A stretch of DNA of 64,000 nt from Methylocystis parvus OBBP (lineage in GTDB: Bacteria; Pseudomonadota; Alphaproteobacteria; Rhizobiales; Beijerinckiaceae), in contig NZ_CP092968.1 in the NCBI RefSeq assembly GCF_027571405.1, positions 3,184,001 to 3,248,000 on the forward strand. The letters are read 5' to 3'. Shown here in pieces: positions 63,528 to 64,000 of the stretch. The notes under the pieces were generated by a model that worked only from the letters and a program-made list of their open reading frames with translations, did not search any database and had not been told where the DNA came from. A program made the translations under genes and the position numbers. Within the stretch, counting starts at the first letter, position 1. Each line of letters opens with the position of its first letter.

Positions 63528-64000
63528 ATGACCTTCATGTTCGACGCCGCGCTGGCGGCGCTGCGCGAGATCCTTTCCCCGCCTTTCCGCAATGTGCTGA
63601 TCAAGAGCATCGGCATGACGCTGCTCTTCCTGGCGCTCGCCTGGGTGGGCCTCGACAAGCTCGCTCTGTCCTATATCGCCGTGAACCACCCATGGCTTCA
63701 GATCGCCTTGACCTATGCGACGGGCGTCGGCCTCTTCCTGTTCCTCGCCTTTTTCCTCGGCCCGATCTCGGTCCTGGTCGCGGGCCTTTTCCTCGACGAT
63801 CTCGCCGACGTCGTGGAGGCCGACCTCTATCCGGCGGGTGAGCGCGGGCGGGCGATCCCCGCCGCGCAGGCGATCATGATGGGCGTCCGTTTCGCCGCGG
63901 TGTCGGCCGGGGTCAATTTATTGGCCTTGTTCCTGCTGCTCGTCCCCGGGATCAACGCCATCGCCTTCCTGCTGGCCAACGCCTATCTGCTCGGGCGCGA
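63528..64000 (+). CDS. EI24/CysZ-like membrane protein (N-terminal part)
   Basis: The ATG at 63528 opens 157 codons that run off the right edge. The N terminus MTFMFDAALAALREILSPPF followed by RNVLIKSIGMTLLFLALAW and several further helices (for example GVGLFLFLAFFLGPISVLVA) matches the EI24/sulfate-transporter-like CysZ family, with FLDDLADVVEADLYP between helices. Sulfate import is the role of CysZ in some bacteria; for this subgroup it is unproven. Confidence 0.75.
   Translation, partial: MTFMFDAALAALREILSPPFRNVLIKSIGMTLLFLALAWVGLDKLALSYIAVNHPWLQIALTYATGVGLFLFLAFFLGPISVLVAGLFLDDLADVVEADLYPAGERGRAIPAAQAIMMGVRFAAVSAGVNLLALFLLLVPGINAIAFLLANAYLLGR

Overview
The window is a high-GC stretch from a methylotrophic alphaproteobacterium (order Hyphomicrobiales). 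The strongest evidence is a complete Ca-type methanol dehydrogenase locus (mxaFJGIRSACKLD, 32.8-42.7 kb) and a separate lanthanide-type methanol dehydrogenase (xoxF with its cytochrome, 53.5-56.0 kb). A type II methanotroph or relative (Methylocystis/Methylosinus/Beijerinckiaceae-like) fits, but no methane monooxygenase genes lie in the window, so the genus is not fixed.

Layout. 0-8 kb: core carbon metabolism on the minus strand (rpe, fba, tkt, prk), interrupted by small accessory genes (DUF4160/DUF2442 pair, SnoaL-like protein, APH(6)-like kinase) and a frameshifted coiled-coil gene. 8.0-20.0 kb: a putative integrated element at the 3' end of a tRNA-Met(CAT). Its serine recombinase takes its last codons and stop from the tRNA, and a 22/23-bp copy of the tRNA end lies at 19955-19977. 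The element carries a decayed VapBC module, an AraC regulator, a sulfatase with its formylglycine-generating enzyme and four small membrane proteins, a broken histidine kinase, an IS5 element, an L,D-transpeptidase and an abutting IS481 element. 22-28 kb: a C-N hydrolase, then a cobalamin riboswitch in front of a TonB receptor, an unnamed cytosolic protein, a small polytopic membrane protein and CbiZ, which looks like a cobamide uptake and remodelling operon. 28-32.5 kb: DUF4336 protein, TetR regulator, DUF3617 protein, pentapeptide-repeat protein, dihaem cytochrome c and a trypsin-like protease.

32.6-45 kb: the mxa operon, with short overlaps through mxaR-mxaL, followed by a convergent NarL-type response regulator and a divergent histidine kinase (MoxX/MoxY, MxaB/MxaY type). 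45-53.4 kb: a haem acquisition locus. The minus-strand operon has a haem receptor, two ABM-domain proteins (one fused to a VOC domain), HutX and a peroxiredoxin; hemP-hmuTUV runs divergently. 53.5-58.3 kb: xoxG and xoxF plus a second response regulator/kinase pair that is paralogous to the first, with identical regulator length and phospho-acceptor positions. 58.3-64 kb: acetate kinase, a receiver-only regulator, a universal stress protein, a small cytochrome c, methylmalonyl-CoA mutase and the start of an EI24/CysZ-like membrane protein.

Together the region holds both periplasmic methanol oxidation systems, each with its own candidate two-component switch, their cytochrome acceptors, haem supply for those cytochromes, and cobamide salvage that could serve the B12-dependent methylmalonyl-CoA mutase. 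Function calls rest on reading translated motifs by eye; no database search was possible.
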